This document shows positions 20,484 to 29,399 of a stretch of DNA of 64,000 nucleotides, in pieces. The notes beneath the pieces were generated by a model. It searched no databases, was not told the DNA's origin, and saw only the letters and a list, made by a program, of their open reading frames with translations. The stretch comes from Mycobacterium gallinarum (GTDB taxonomy: Bacteria; Actinomycetota; Actinomycetes; Mycobacteriales; Mycobacteriaceae), in contig NZ_AP022601.1 of the NCBI RefSeq assembly GCF_010726765.1, positions 806,001 through 870,000 on the forward strand, read 5' to 3'. Positions within the stretch are counted from its first letter, which is position 1; the number at the start of each line of letters is the position of its first letter. The position numbers were made by a program, and so were the translations under genes.

Positions 20484-21043
20484 CCGCGCGGACGCCGACC
20501 CAGCCCGCGCTCAAGGAGTGGGGCGCGGCGGTGCACGGCCTGCTCGACGGCAGGCAGACGGTGCTACTGCGCAAGGGCGGCATCCACGAGAAGCGGTTCG
20601 CGCTCAGCGCATCGCGCTTCTTGTTCTTTCCCACGGTCGCCCACAGCCATACCGAGCGGGTACGGCCTGAACACCACGATCTGCTCGACGCCGCGGCCGC
20701 CGACAGTAGCGAGGCCGAGGTCGTCCTGCGGGCCGGCGCCAAGGTTGTCGCCGCCATCGAGGTCGGCCGGCCAGACAGTCTCGATGAGATCGAGGCGCTG
20801 CACATCTGGACCGCCGCATCGGTACGGGCTGATCGGCTGGACTTCCGGCCCAAGCACCGTCTCACCGTGTTGGTGGTGCAGGCCAGCCCGTTGCGGGAGC
20901 CCGTGCGTCTACCCCGCACGCCCGAGTACGCCGGCTGTAAGAGCTGGGTGCCGCTGCCCGTCGATCCGGACTGGGGACCGCCGGTCCACTCGGCTGAGGA
21001 ACTCGAGAATCTGGCCGCCCAGGTCCGCCGCGCCGTCGGCTGA
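20480..21043 (+). CDS. DUF1802 family protein
   Basis: A 187-residue protein whose N-terminus ALKEWGAAVHGLLDGRQTVL, followed by LRKGGIHEKRF and LFFPTVAHSH, fits the DUF1802 family as I know it. IEALHIWTAASV and WVPLP come later. No catalytic motif is obvious. The GTG start overlaps the DUF2277 stop. The message probably ends in the AT-rich gap before 21183. Confidence 0.7.
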   Translation: MTARTPTQPALKEWGAAVHGLLDGRQTVLLRKGGIHEKRFALSASRFLFFPTVAHSHTERVRPEHHDLLDAAAADSSEAEVVLRAGAKVVAAIEVGRPDSLDEIEALHIWTAASVRADRLDFRPKHRLTVLVVQASPLREPVRLPRTPEYAGCKSWVPLPVDPDWGPPVHSAEELENLAAQVRRAVG

Positions 21044-21182
21044 GAAAAGTTTGCCGCGAAAGCGGGGCGGGCCCTACTTTTTGAATTGGATATGAGGCAC
21101 GCGACATGCGTGCGATCTCTCCCTAAATTGAATGTTGTGCGGAAAATGCACCGCAACAGAAAATGGATGAGGGAGAAAGATA

Positions 21183-21413
21183 ATGAACATCAAGCCGCGT
21201 AATTTCGCAATGCTGTTGGGCGCCGGGGCCGTCGCCGCCGCCATCGCGTCGGCACCGGGCGCCGCTGCCGCAAGCGTGACGAGCACGCACGATTCGGGTG
21301 GCAGCACCACAACTCAGCGACCCCGGCCACGTGTCGATCCATACGACGCCGCCGTTGGTCTCGCCGCCAAAGGTGTGGGGCTCCCACTCGTCGCCGCTTT
21401 TTGTTTTGGGTGA
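21183..21413 (+). CDS. Tiny secreted peptide, unrecognised
   Basis: A 76-residue protein. A signal peptide (MNIKPRNFAMLLGAGAVAAA.., predicted cleavage after ..APGAAAA near 30) precedes a mature peptide of about 46 residues: a Thr/Ser-rich start, RPRPRVDPYD, then a hydrophobic end (AVGLAAKGVGLPLVAAFCFG) with one cysteine. The ribosome-binding site GAGGGAGAAAG is unusually strong. The gene and its 139-bp upstream gap are clearly more AT-rich than the neighbours, and a textbook terminator follows. Product and role are unknown; a secreted, membrane-active or peptide-like product is possible but unproven. Confidence 0.65.
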   Translation: MNIKPRNFAMLLGAGAVAAAIASAPGAAAASVTSTHDSGGSTTTQRPRPRVDPYDAAVGLAAKGVGLPLVAAFCFG

Positions 21414-21426
21414 CTGACCGTATACG

Positions 21427-21471
21427 AGATGGCAGGCGAAAGGGCATATAGCCATTCGCCTGCCATCTTTT
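21427..21471 (+). terminator. Rho-independent terminator after the tiny secreted peptide gene
   Basis: A perfect 14-bp stem: 21427-21440 (AGATGGCAGGCGAA) pairs with 21455-21468. The 14-nt loop holds a nested GGC/GCC pair, and TTTT ends at 21471. Canonical terminators of this strength are uncommon in mycobacteria. It may serve both this gene and the convergent hydrolase. Confidence 0.85.
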
Positions 21472-21538
21472 GTCGTTAGGATATGCGTTTCCTATGAATC
21501 ACTTGCATTTCATGAATTCTGCAATCAACGGTCGGCAA

Positions 21539-23230
21539 TTATGTTTGCTCAGCCGCCGAAGGCGCATCAGGGCCCGCGGGCAGCACGAGCCGCGACACGC
21601 CACCCTCGCCGAGGTGCACGGTGTGTGTCGACACCATGAGCTCTCGCGCGCTGACCAGGGGCTCGTTGGTACCGAGATTGCGGACGAACCGCGGATGCGA
21701 GCCGCCGGCGACCAGCACCCGGATCCGCGAACCGGCGCGGAATCGGTGGGCGGTCGCGTCCATTTCGATGCGAACGGTGCCGGGATCACCTGAAGCCGTC
21801 GCGCTGCGGCGGTATCCGTCGCTCACATTGCGGGAGACGCCCTTGGCGTCGACTTCGCTGATCCGGACGAACACGTCGTGGTACGGGTTGTCGCAGGAAT
21901 GCGTCAACTCGACCACCGGTGTCCCCACGACATACAGATCGGCAGGCAGCCGGTCGCCGGTGAAGCACAGCACGTCGGGCCGCTCGGCGAGTTTCGCGTC
22001 CTTGCGGTAGCCACCCTCGGGTGCGAGCATCCGGCCGCCGATCGTGGGGGTCGGATCCACCGGGTTGTACGTGAATCGGGTCGGGGATGCGGTGTCGGGC
22101 GGCACTGCGTCGCCGAGACGGCCGGTGGGTTGCAGGTAGAGCACTCGCTCGGGCATCGCTGGCGGCCACTCCGGCAGGTCGGTCCAGCCTTTGCCGTTCA
22201 CTTCGATGCGGACCGGACTGCGCGTCGTTCCTTTGCCGCCGAGGTGTGCGTCGAACCAGTCCAGCGATTCGCGCGTCACCGTCCCCGCCGCCTTGTACAT
22301 GACCTGTGTGTGCGTCCACGATCCGATGGTCGCGGCGACGTCGACCCCGCGTCGCTTCAGCGTGTCGTATTGCGTGAGTGTCTGCTCGAGAAACAGGTCT
22401 TGCCAGCCGCCGATCAGCAACACCGGAACATCGGTGCGCTGCAACGCGTCCCACGCGCTCCTGTCAGCCCAGAACGGATCGTCGGCCTCGGGATGGCAGA
22501 GCCAATCCTCCCACCACGTCGCGCCCTTGCCCAGTAGCGCTCGGCCGGCGTCTCCTGCCGGGAGCCCGCTCGTCGCCCGACTCAACGCACGCCGGGCGCG
22601 CAACTGCCGGATCGTGGAACGCAGTTTCGGATCCTCCTGGCGCGCAACCAGGTCGCTCCAGCCGAGGAAGTCGTTCAGCCCGAACGAGCCGGTGCCCCAC
22701 CGCGGGCCGCTGGGATCGTGCAGGCCCACCGTAATGACGGCGGCCTTCATCTCTGGTGGTGGGTCGGCGAGCAGTGCCCACTGGGTGAAGCCGAGATACG
22801 ACAGGCCCATGGTGGCGAACGAACCGGTGAACCATGGCTGGCGCCTCAGCCACTCGACGGTGTCCGCGCCGTCGGCCTTCTCGTGGACCATCGGGACGAA
22901 GTCCCCACCGGAGCCGAATGTGCCACGCACACTTTGGAACACCACGTGGTACCCACGCGCGGCGTACACGCCGGCGTACATCGAGGAGAACGGGAAGCCT
23001 CGGCCGTATGGGCAGCGCACCAGCAGCGTGCCCGCCGGATGGGCAGTCGCCGGTTCGTAGTGGTCGGCGAGCAATTCGACACCGTCGCGCATCGGCACCC
23101 GCACGGTGTGCACCGAATATTCGGTCGTCGGCGGGGGCAGGCGAAGCAGTCGGGTCAGGGTCCGGTCGCGGAATGTCCCTAATCTGCCTCGGGATGGTGT
23201 GGAGGTGGCGTTGTCGGAGACCGCGGTCAT
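21539..23230 (-). CDS. CocE/NonD-type alpha/beta hydrolase (X-Pro dipeptidyl-peptidase S15 family)
   Basis: A 563-residue hydrolase starting at ATG 23230. The S15 fold is shown by VPMRDGVELLADHYEP, RCPYGRGFPFS and QSVRGTFGSGG (oxyanion region). The nucleophile elbow is GLSYLGFTQW, with Ser in GxSYxG, and the acid/His part is LLIGGWQDLFLEQTL ... GSWTHT. The C-terminal jelly-roll is specific for this family (YHDVFVRISEVDAKG..). Substrates in the family are esters or acylated compounds. It follows the TetR gene by 10 bp on the same strand and is probably under its control. Confidence 0.88.
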   Translation of the reverse strand: MTAVSDNATSTPSRGRLGTFRDRTLTRLLRLPPPTTEYSVHTVRVPMRDGVELLADHYEPATAHPAGTLLVRCPYGRGFPFSSMYAGVYAARGYHVVFQSVRGTFGSGGDFVPMVHEKADGADTVEWLRRQPWFTGSFATMGLSYLGFTQWALLADPPPEMKAAVITVGLHDPSGPRWGTGSFGLNDFLGWSDLVARQEDPKLRSTIRQLRARRALSRATSGLPAGDAGRALLGKGATWWEDWLCHPEADDPFWADRSAWDALQRTDVPVLLIGGWQDLFLEQTLTQYDTLKRRGVDVAATIGSWTHTQVMYKAAGTVTRESLDWFDAHLGGKGTTRSPVRIEVNGKGWTDLPEWPPAMPERVLYLQPTGRLGDAVPPDTASPTRFTYNPVDPTPTIGGRMLAPEGGYRKDAKLAERPDVLCFTGDRLPADLYVVGTPVVELTHSCDNPYHDVFVRISEVDAKGVSRNVSDGYRRSATASGDPGTVRIEMDATAHRFRAGSRIRVLVAGGSHPRFVRNLGTNEPLVSARELMVSTHTVHLGEGGVSRLVLPAGPDAPSAAEQT

Positions 23231-23240
23231 CTCACGCACG

Positions 23241-23855
23241 CTACGCGGGTGGCGCATCGTCGTCCTCGATAGCACCGATCACCTTGGCCATGACCCACCC
23301 GATCGCGCGCGTCGCATCGGGCCCGTCGATGCCCCATACCCCCACCAACCGCTCATAACTCGGCACGTTCCACAGCACGTCGAGCAGGGCCGCAGCCATC
23401 TGCTGCTGGGCGGCCGACCACGCGGGGGCGGCCGCCGACACCGCACGTACGAGCGCTTCGCGCCGACGGGCGTCGACGCCGACGAATGTCGGATCCTGCG
23501 GCGTGTCAACGGATTTCCGTACCGAGAAGCGTTGTAGGGACGCGAACACTCTGGCCGTCACCTCGTCGATGTTGGCCAGGTCGACATCCTCGTAGGAGAT
23601 GCCCGCCTCGGACTCCAGTCGTTGCATGACCGCGTCGTGCAGATGTCGTTCGGTGGGGAAGTGCCGGTAGACGGTGCGCTCGCCGACGCCCGCCCGTTCG
23701 GCCACCGCCTTGAACGTCAGATCTCGCCAGTTCCAGGAGTCGAACGCGTGCACCAATTCGCTGCCGGCCGCGACGATGCGCTCCCGCGTCTGGGCCGCTT
23801 TCTGCTGACGCGCCCGGTTGTCGTAGGTGCGCCGCGCTATTGACGACTCGCTCAT
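23241..23855 (-). CDS. TetR-family transcriptional regulator
   Basis: A 204-residue repressor. The HTH (about 25-70) contains TRERIVAAGSELV, FKAVAERAGVGERTVYRHFP, the recognition helix consensus. The C-terminal ligand domain is diverse and its ligand unknown. It heads a minus-strand pair with the CocE hydrolase and diverges from the sulfotransferase gene. A near-perfect palindrome (23860-23877) starts 5 bp from its start codon, so autorepression and control of both sides are likely. Confidence 0.9.
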   Translation of the reverse strand: MSESSIARRTYDNRARQQKAAQTRERIVAAGSELVHAFDSWNWRDLTFKAVAERAGVGERTVYRHFPTERHLHDAVMQRLESEAGISYEDVDLANIDEVTARVFASLQRFSVRKSVDTPQDPTFVGVDARRREALVRAVSAAAPAWSAAQQQMAAALLDVLWNVPSYERLVGVWGIDGPDATRAIGWVMAKVIGAIEDDDAPPA

Positions 23856-23859
23856 AATA

Positions 23860-23877
23860 GTGACAGTGTACTGTCAC
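23860..23877. promoter_or_regulatory. Palindromic TetR-type operator with overlapping divergent -10 boxes
   Basis: GTGACAGT (23860-23867) and ACTGTCAC (23870-23877) form perfect 8-bp arms with a 2-bp spacer. Inside it the plus strand reads TACTGT (23869-23874) and the minus strand TACACT (23870-23865), again sharing a TA. A bound regulator would block both promoters. Confidence 0.75.
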
Positions 23878-23910
23878 CAAATTGACTCTGCGCCGAAGGG
23901 GAGGTGCACC

Positions 23911-25044
23911 GTGCCATCGCTGGACGACCTGACCGGGGCCGCAGTGCAACGCACCGGACTCGACGACTTCGGCGACGACTCCTTCCGCGAGGGCCTCGGG
24001 ATCCTCGTGCGCGCCCTGGATGAGGAAGCGCGACTGAACGCCCGAGGCGAAGCGTTCGTCTACGACCGGATCGGACTACACCTGTGCCAGCGGCTACAGG
24101 TCGAGGACTGGTATCGCCGTCATCCCGAGATCGACGACGAGCAGATCGAGGCACCGCTGTTCGGACTCGGTCTGCCCCGCACCGGGTCGACGGCGCTGTC
24201 GTTCCTGCTGGCCCGCGATCCACACATCCGCTACCTACGCAGTTGGGAGTCCACCCGGCCATGCCCGCCCCCTTCGACGGTGCAGGGTGACGATCCGAGA
24301 ATCCCGCTCGAGGCGCGCCCCGTCGTCGTCGGCAGCAGGCACCACGTGCCCAACGACGTTGCGGGACCGATGGAATGCCTCGATCTGATGGCGCTCGACT
24401 TCAAATCCCAGATGTTCCAGGCGTTCGCGCAGATACCGTCGTACTCCGACTGGCTGCTGGACCGGGCCGACTTCACGTCCACCTACCACTACGAGCTTCG
24501 CGTGCTCAAGCTGCTGCAGTGGGGTGAGCCCACACGACCGTGGCGGTTGAAGTCACCCGCTCACGTGATCTCCCTCGGCTTCCTCGACCGGGTGTTCCCG
24601 GATGCCCGATTCGTGATGACCCACCGCGACCCGACCGACGTGATGCTCTCGGTCGCCGATGTATACGCCGACATCGTCTCCGGCTTCAGCGATGACGTCG
24701 ACCGCCGGTATCTGGGTGAGCTCAACGTCAAACAGTGGTCGACGGGCATCGACCGCGTGCTGAAGTTCCGCTCCGGCGGCACCGATGATCGCTTCTTCGA
24801 CATCGACTTCCGAGCTATGCAGGACGACCCGATCGGCCAGGTGCGCCGACTGTACGCCTGGCTCGGAGCACCCGTTACCACTGAGTTCGAGGACGGCATG
24901 CGCGCGTGGTGGGCCGAGAACGCCGAGAACCGCGAACCACACCCGAAAACCGACGCGCAGGCATTCGGTATGGATCCCAACGCGATTCGGCCGCTGTTCG
25001 CCACCTACGTCGACGCCCACCTGGGAGGCTCGCATGGCAATTGA
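23911..25044 (+). CDS. PAPS-dependent sulfotransferase family protein
   Basis: A 377-residue cytoplasmic sulfotransferase of the Sulfotransfer_3 type common in mycobacteria. The 5'-phosphosulfate loop is LPRTGSTALSFLLARDP at about 87-103. The 3'-phosphate site is in FVMTHRDPTDVMLSVAD. GTG 23911 has GGGGAGG 6 nt upstream and fits the family start; the longer frame would cross the operator. Acceptors of this large mycobacterial group are mostly unknown, probably lipids or sterols. It diverges from tetR and precedes the next gene with an 11-bp overlap. Confidence 0.85.
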   Translation: MPSLDDLTGAAVQRTGLDDFGDDSFREGLGILVRALDEEARLNARGEAFVYDRIGLHLCQRLQVEDWYRRHPEIDDEQIEAPLFGLGLPRTGSTALSFLLARDPHIRYLRSWESTRPCPPPSTVQGDDPRIPLEARPVVVGSRHHVPNDVAGPMECLDLMALDFKSQMFQAFAQIPSYSDWLLDRADFTSTYHYELRVLKLLQWGEPTRPWRLKSPAHVISLGFLDRVFPDARFVMTHRDPTDVMLSVADVYADIVSGFSDDVDRRYLGELNVKQWSTGIDRVLKFRSGGTDDRFFDIDFRAMQDDPIGQVRRLYAWLGAPVTTEFEDGMRAWWAENAENREPHPKTDAQAFGMDPNAIRPLFATYVDAHLGGSHGN

Positions 25045-26095
25045 CCTGACCGGCGGCATCGACGCGGAGCGCGAATACATGTTCGCGCAGCGACCGGACA
25101 ACCCGGAGATGCGGGATTCGGTGAGTTTCTGGGTCGTCGACGACCGCGGCAGTGTGGGGTTGCCACGCATCGGTGTCGAAGCGGTCGCCGCGAACTGGGA
25201 GGCGCACGGCGTCCAGGTGAACGTCGCGTTCGCCGACGGGCGCGTGTACCGACTGCGTGACGAGGGCAAGAGCCTGTCGCCCATCGGCGCCGACGGTAAG
25301 CCGTCGGTCCTGGGCGCCGGCCCGCTCGCGTTCACGTGCGTCAGACCGTTCGACGTGTGGACCATGGCGTTCGACGGAAAGGCCAACGCGACGTCGTCGG
25401 CCGACCTGATCGAGGGTCGCAAGGACGGGCCGTCGGTCGACCTGCGATTTGAGGTCGAGGCGATCATGGCGGTGCCGCCGTGGGTGCAAGGCGCACTGCA
25501 GGCCGATGCGGAGGCGCAGCTGAAGACGTCGATCGTCGGCGATCTCATGGGAGGACCCCGCTACGAGCAGCTGTTTCGGGCGACGGGCTCAGTGCACGTG
25601 GCAGGCGAACAGCACGCGTTCGCGGGGAGCGGCCTCCGGATCCGTCGCCAGGGCGTACGCCGTCTCGAGGGGTTCTGGGGCCACTGCTGGCAGTCGGCGC
25701 TCTTTCCGGGCGGACGGGCGTTCGGCTACATCGCCTACCCGCAGCGGCCCGACGGTGAGCCCGCGTTCAACGAGGGCTATCTGTTTGACGGTGACGGTGA
25801 GCTGATCCCGGCGCGTGCCGTGCAGGCGCCGTGGCTGACCCGGCTGGAGCCAAAGGGGGAGGACGTCTCCGTCGTGCTTCAAACCGCGCGCGGCAACGTG
25901 CACATCGAGGGTGAGACCGTGGTGTCGACGCACGACATCACCGATCCCAGCGAGGTGCCCGCCGAAATGCTCGAGAAGATGGCGAATTGGACCTTTCCGG
26001 CGCTACAGCAGGCCGGTGTGCGCTACCGCTGGGACGGTGAAGAAACCATCGGAATGCTCGAACGCTCGAGCCCGATGGACAAGATCACTCGTTAG
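25034..26095 (+). CDS. Conserved protein next to the sulfotransferase, possibly lipocalin/CrtC-like
   Basis: A 353-residue soluble protein. It is rich in beta-prone segments such as VSFWVVDDRGSVGLPRIG, WTMAFDGKANATSS and RRLEGFWGHCWQSALFPGG. This pattern resembles the DUF7064/7065 (hydroxyneurosporene-synthase-like) lipocalin fold proteins, but I cannot confirm it. No signal peptide is present. The ATG lies inside the end of the sulfotransferase gene, so the two are translationally coupled and may act on one substrate. It converges on the DUF3558 gene with an 11-bp overlap. Confidence 0.6.
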   Translation: MAIDLTGGIDAEREYMFAQRPDNPEMRDSVSFWVVDDRGSVGLPRIGVEAVAANWEAHGVQVNVAFADGRVYRLRDEGKSLSPIGADGKPSVLGAGPLAFTCVRPFDVWTMAFDGKANATSSADLIEGRKDGPSVDLRFEVEAIMAVPPWVQGALQADAEAQLKTSIVGDLMGGPRYEQLFRATGSVHVAGEQHAFAGSGLRIRRQGVRRLEGFWGHCWQSALFPGGRAFGYIAYPQRPDGEPAFNEGYLFDGDGELIPARAVQAPWLTRLEPKGEDVSVVLQTARGNVHIEGETVVSTHDITDPSEVPAEMLEKMANWTFPALQQAGVRYRWDGEETIGMLERSSPMDKITR

Positions 26096-26672
26096 AAGGG
26101 CCCTGGAAGATGTAGTGCGGCACCAGCTCGTGGGCGCGCTGCAGGTTGGTCTGCATGCAGTCCGGTTGCGGGTTGGAGTAGATCGTCGAGAAGAAGATCG
26201 TCTGTTGGATCAGGCCGTAGTCGGTGTCGAATCCGATGGCGCAGGTGATCCACCAGCGGTTGTTCCAGTCGGTCGGCTTCATGACCCACCACTGCGCGGC
26301 ACGGTGGCCGTCGATGTCGAGTTGGATGGCATCCGCCGGTAGCGCCTCTTCGAACGTCTTCCACACGAAGGCCTCGACGGTCATCTGATAGTTGCCCGCG
26401 TCGTACTTGCACCGCATCCCTTCCTCGGGGATCGGCGGTGTGAAGGTCAGGCCGAGGGACCCCATCACGTCGAGTGGGAGGTCACGGCACGGGTTGAACG
26501 GGTCCGGATCGGTGATGTCGATGACCGGATACTTGATGGTGGTTGTGACGTTGGTCATCGGAATATCCGACGCGCGCACCTGCATGGGTCCGCCGGGGTG
26601 GGACTGGCCGACCGCGATCACCGCTGCGACGAGCGCACACAGCGCTGCGAGAATGCGCAGCTTGGCGATCAT
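26085..26672 (-). CDS. DUF3558-like exported protein
   Basis: A 195-residue protein. The N-terminus MIAKLRILAALCALVAAVIA is a signal peptide or anchor without a lipobox. The mature part has FNPCRDLPLDVMGSLGL, EGMRCKYDAGNYQMTVEAF, WWITCAIGFDTDYGL and QPDCMQTNLQRAHELVPHYI, so four cysteines probably form two disulfides. This is the DUF3558 pattern (LprB/LprC-like, mycobacterial envelope), though only the general layout fits. Its role is unknown. Confidence 0.68.
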   Translation of the reverse strand: MIAKLRILAALCALVAAVIAVGQSHPGGPMQVRASDIPMTNVTTTIKYPVIDITDPDPFNPCRDLPLDVMGSLGLTFTPPIPEEGMRCKYDAGNYQMTVEAFVWKTFEEALPADAIQLDIDGHRAAQWWVMKPTDWNNRWWITCAIGFDTDYGLIQQTIFFSTIYSNPQPDCMQTNLQRAHELVPHYIFQGPSNE

Positions 26673-26828
26673 TACACCCCCTGCTGTCGTGGCGGCGGGG
26701 CCGCCGGCCTCTGGACCGATCCTGCCCGGGGAGTGTAGCGGCCCGCAGTCAGGGTCCGAAGCGGAAAAGAGAACATGTTCTAGTTGGGTTGCGGGCGCGA
26801 TCATCGCCCGCACGTAGGCTGGAGGGCT

Positions 26829-27809
26829 GTGACACGCGACGATCAGGCAGCCCCACGGGAGCCGGCTGGCCGCCGACGTCCGACACTGTGGGCGATCAGC
26901 GACCTTCACACCGGTCACACGGGCAACAAGCCCGTCACGGAGTCGCTGCACCCGTCCACCCCCGACGACTGGCTGATCGTGGCCGGCGATGTCGGTGAAC
27001 GCACCGACGAGATCTACTGGGCTCTGGACTTGCTGCGAAAGCGCTTCGCCAAGGTGATCTGGGTCCCGGGCAATCACGAGCTGTGGACCACCAACCGCGA
27101 CCCGATGCAGATCTTCGGCAAGGCCCGCTACGACTACCTGGTCGACATCTGCGACCAGATGGGCGTCATCACCCCCGAGCACCCGTTTCCGGTGTGGACG
27201 GAAGAGGGCGGCCCGGCGACGATCGTGCCGATGTTCCTGCTCTACGACTACACGTTTCTGCCGGAGGGGGCAGCGACCAAGGCCGAGGGGCTGGCCATTG
27301 CCCGCGAGCGCAACATCGTGGGCACCGACGAGTACCTGTTGTCGGCCGAGCCGTACGCCACCCGCGACGCATGGTGTCGCGACCGGGTCGCCTCGACCCG
27401 AAAGCGGCTCGAGGACCTCGACTGGATGACTCCCAACATCCTGGTGAACCACTTCCCGTTGGTCCGCGAACCGTGCGATGCGATGTTCTATCCGGAGTTC
27501 GCGCTGTGGTGCGGCACCACGGCGACCGCCGACTGGCACACCCGCTACAACGCGCTGTGCTCGGTGTACGGCCACCTGCACATCCCTCGCACCACGTGGT
27601 ACGACGGGGTTCGCCACGAGGAAGTGTCGGTCGGATATCCGCGGGAGTGGCGGCGCCGCAAGCCATATCGCTGGCTGCGGCAGATACTTCCCGATCCTAA
27701 GTACTCGCCCGGTTATCTCAACGAATTCGGCGGGCACTTCGAGATCACGCAGGAGATGCGCGAGCACGCCCAGAAGATGCAGCAACGCATCCAGGCCAGG
27801 TACTCATGA
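26829..27809 (+). CDS. Metallophosphoesterase upstream of pptT
   Basis: A 326-residue calcineurin-like phosphoesterase (Rv2795c-like). Metal-site motifs are ISDLHTGH (about 24-31), IVAGDVGERTDE, WVPGNHELW, LVNHFP and YGHLHIPR near the C-terminus. GTG 26829 lies 8 nt after TAGGCT (26815-26820), giving a leaderless start and removing the longer upstream frame. Its stop overlaps the pptT ATG. In M. tuberculosis the neighbour of PptT is a phosphopantetheinyl hydrolase that removes the group PptT adds, and this gene is the likely counterpart. Confidence 0.86.
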   Translation: MTRDDQAAPREPAGRRRPTLWAISDLHTGHTGNKPVTESLHPSTPDDWLIVAGDVGERTDEIYWALDLLRKRFAKVIWVPGNHELWTTNRDPMQIFGKARYDYLVDICDQMGVITPEHPFPVWTEEGGPATIVPMFLLYDYTFLPEGAATKAEGLAIARERNIVGTDEYLLSAEPYATRDAWCRDRVASTRKRLEDLDWMTPNILVNHFPLVREPCDAMFYPEFALWCGTTATADWHTRYNALCSVYGHLHIPRTTWYDGVRHEEVSVGYPREWRRRKPYRWLRQILPDPKYSPGYLNEFGGHFEITQEMREHAQKMQQRIQARYS

Positions 27810-28486
27810 CGGGCATGGCGACCCTGCTCTCCGGCGTGCTGCCCGAGCACGGCCAGGCGCTGGCTGCGGCGGAGATGTATACCGACCCACCGGAACTCGC
27901 ACCGCTGCCCGAAGAAGAGCCGCTTATCGCGAAGTCAGTCGCCAAGCGCCGCAACGAGTTCATCACCGTGCGTCACTGCGCGCGGGAGGCGCTCGGCGAG
28001 CTCGGTATTGAACCCGTACCGATCCTCAAGGGGGAGAAGGGCGAACCGTGCTGGCCCGACGGCGTCGTCGGCAGCCTCACCCACTGTGAGGGCTTCCGCG
28101 GCGCGGCCGTGGCCCGGCACGACGCGATCCGCTCTGTCGGTATCGACGCCGAGCCGCACGACGTGCTCCCCAACGGCGTGCTCGACGCCATCAGCCTGCC
28201 AGGGGAGCGCACTGAGCTACAGGCGCTTCCAGGCGGGCTGCATTGGGACCGAATCCTGTTCTGCGCCAAGGAAGCCACCTACAAAGCGTGGTTTCCTGTC
28301 ACGAACCGCTGGCTGGGATTCGAGGACGCGCACATCACGTTCGACATCGACGGCACCGGCACGGCGGGCGGATTCGAATCACGCATCCTCGTCGACCCGT
28401 CTGCACCGTCGGGGCCACCGCTGCAGACGCTGGCGGGCCGGTGGTCGGTGCGCGACGGTCTCGCACTCACGGCGATTGTGCTATGA
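27806..28486 (+). CDS. pptT: 4'-Phosphopantetheinyl transferase
   Basis: A 226-residue Sfp-type enzyme that moves phosphopantetheine from CoA to carrier-protein serines in mycolic acid, polyketide and siderophore synthases. The signature blocks are [28 protein letters not shown] (Mg-binding Asp/Glu) and [11 protein letters not shown]. Its ATG overlaps the phosphoesterase stop and its stop overlaps the truB ATG, so the three genes form one operon. PptT is essential in M. tuberculosis. Confidence 0.95.
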   Translation: MTGMATLLSGVLPEHGQALAAAEMYTDPPELAPLPEEEPLIAKSVAKRRNEFITVRHCAREALGELGIEPVPILKGEKGEPCWPDGVVGSLTHCEGFRGAAVARHDAIRSVGIDAEPHDVLPNGVLDAISLPGERTELQALPGGLHWDRILFCAKEATYKAWFPVTNRWLGFEDAHITFDIDGTGTAGGFESRILVDPSAPSGPPLQTLAGRWSVRDGLALTAIVL

Positions 28487-29364
28487 CCGAAGCTGGTCTT
28501 GTCGTCGTGGACAAGCCGGCGGGTATGACCAGCCACGACGTGGTGGGCCGCTGCAGGCGGATCTTCGGCACCCGAAAGGTTGGTCACGCGGGCACTCTCG
28601 ACCCGATGGCTACGGGCGTGCTGGTGGTCGGTATCGAACGGGCCACCAAGATCCTCGGCATGTTGACGGTGACCGACAAGTCGTACGCCGCGACGATCCG
28701 GCTGGGTCAGACCACGTCGACCGAGGATGCCGAAGGTGAAGTGCTGCAGACGGTTTCGGCATCTGGGGTTGGTCAGGCGCAGATCGAGACGGCGGTGGCT
28801 GCGTTGCGCGGTGAGATCGATCAGATTCCGTCGGCAGTGAGCGCCATCAAGGTCGACGGGCAGCGGGCCTACAAGCTGGCCCGCGAGGGACAAACCGTCG
28901 AGCTCGCGCCGCGCAGGGTGCGCATCGAGCGGTTCGACGTGCTATCCGTCCGGCATGAGGGCGATCTCGTCGACGTCGACGTCGACGTGGACTGCTCCAG
29001 CGGAACCTACATCCGCGCGCTGGCTCGCGACGTAGGCGCCGCGCTCGGCGTCGGTGGACATCTCACCGCACTGCGCCGGACGAGGGTCGGCACGTTCGAG
29101 CTGGATCAGGCCGCCCGTTTGGAGGACCTCGCCGAACGGCCGCGCCTGTCGTACACGCTCGACGAGGCGTGCCTGCTGGCGTTCCGGCGTCGCGACCTGA
29201 CTGCTGAGGAAACCGAGGACACCCGTCATGGGCGGCCGCTGAAAGTGGCTGGCATCGAAGGTGTTTACGCGGCAACCGCAGTCGACGGGCGGGTCATCGC
29301 GCTGCTGAGAGACGACGCGATCCGCACCAAGTCGGTGGTCGTGCTGCGGCCGGCCACCCTCTAG
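28483..29364 (+). CDS. truB: tRNA pseudouridine-55 synthase
   Basis: A 293-residue TruB enzyme. [17 protein letters not shown] is at about 5-21 and the catalytic Asp lies in [14 protein letters not shown] (35-48). [20 protein letters not shown] and [15 protein letters not shown] follow. A C-terminal PUA-like domain is present ([13 protein letters not shown]). ATG 28483 overlaps the pptT stop. It modifies U55 in the T loop of most tRNAs. Confidence 0.95.
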   Translation: MTEAGLVVVDKPAGMTSHDVVGRCRRIFGTRKVGHAGTLDPMATGVLVVGIERATKILGMLTVTDKSYAATIRLGQTTSTEDAEGEVLQTVSASGVGQAQIETAVAALRGEIDQIPSAVSAIKVDGQRAYKLAREGQTVELAPRRVRIERFDVLSVRHEGDLVDVDVDVDCSSGTYIRALARDVGAALGVGGHLTALRRTRVGTFELDQAARLEDLAERPRLSYTLDEACLLAFRRRDLTAEETEDTRHGRPLKVAGIEGVYAATAVDGRVIALLRDDAIRTKSVVVLRPATL

Positions 29365-29399
29365 CGGTCGCGGGCAGGCCGACTGACGGTCCGCGACCC

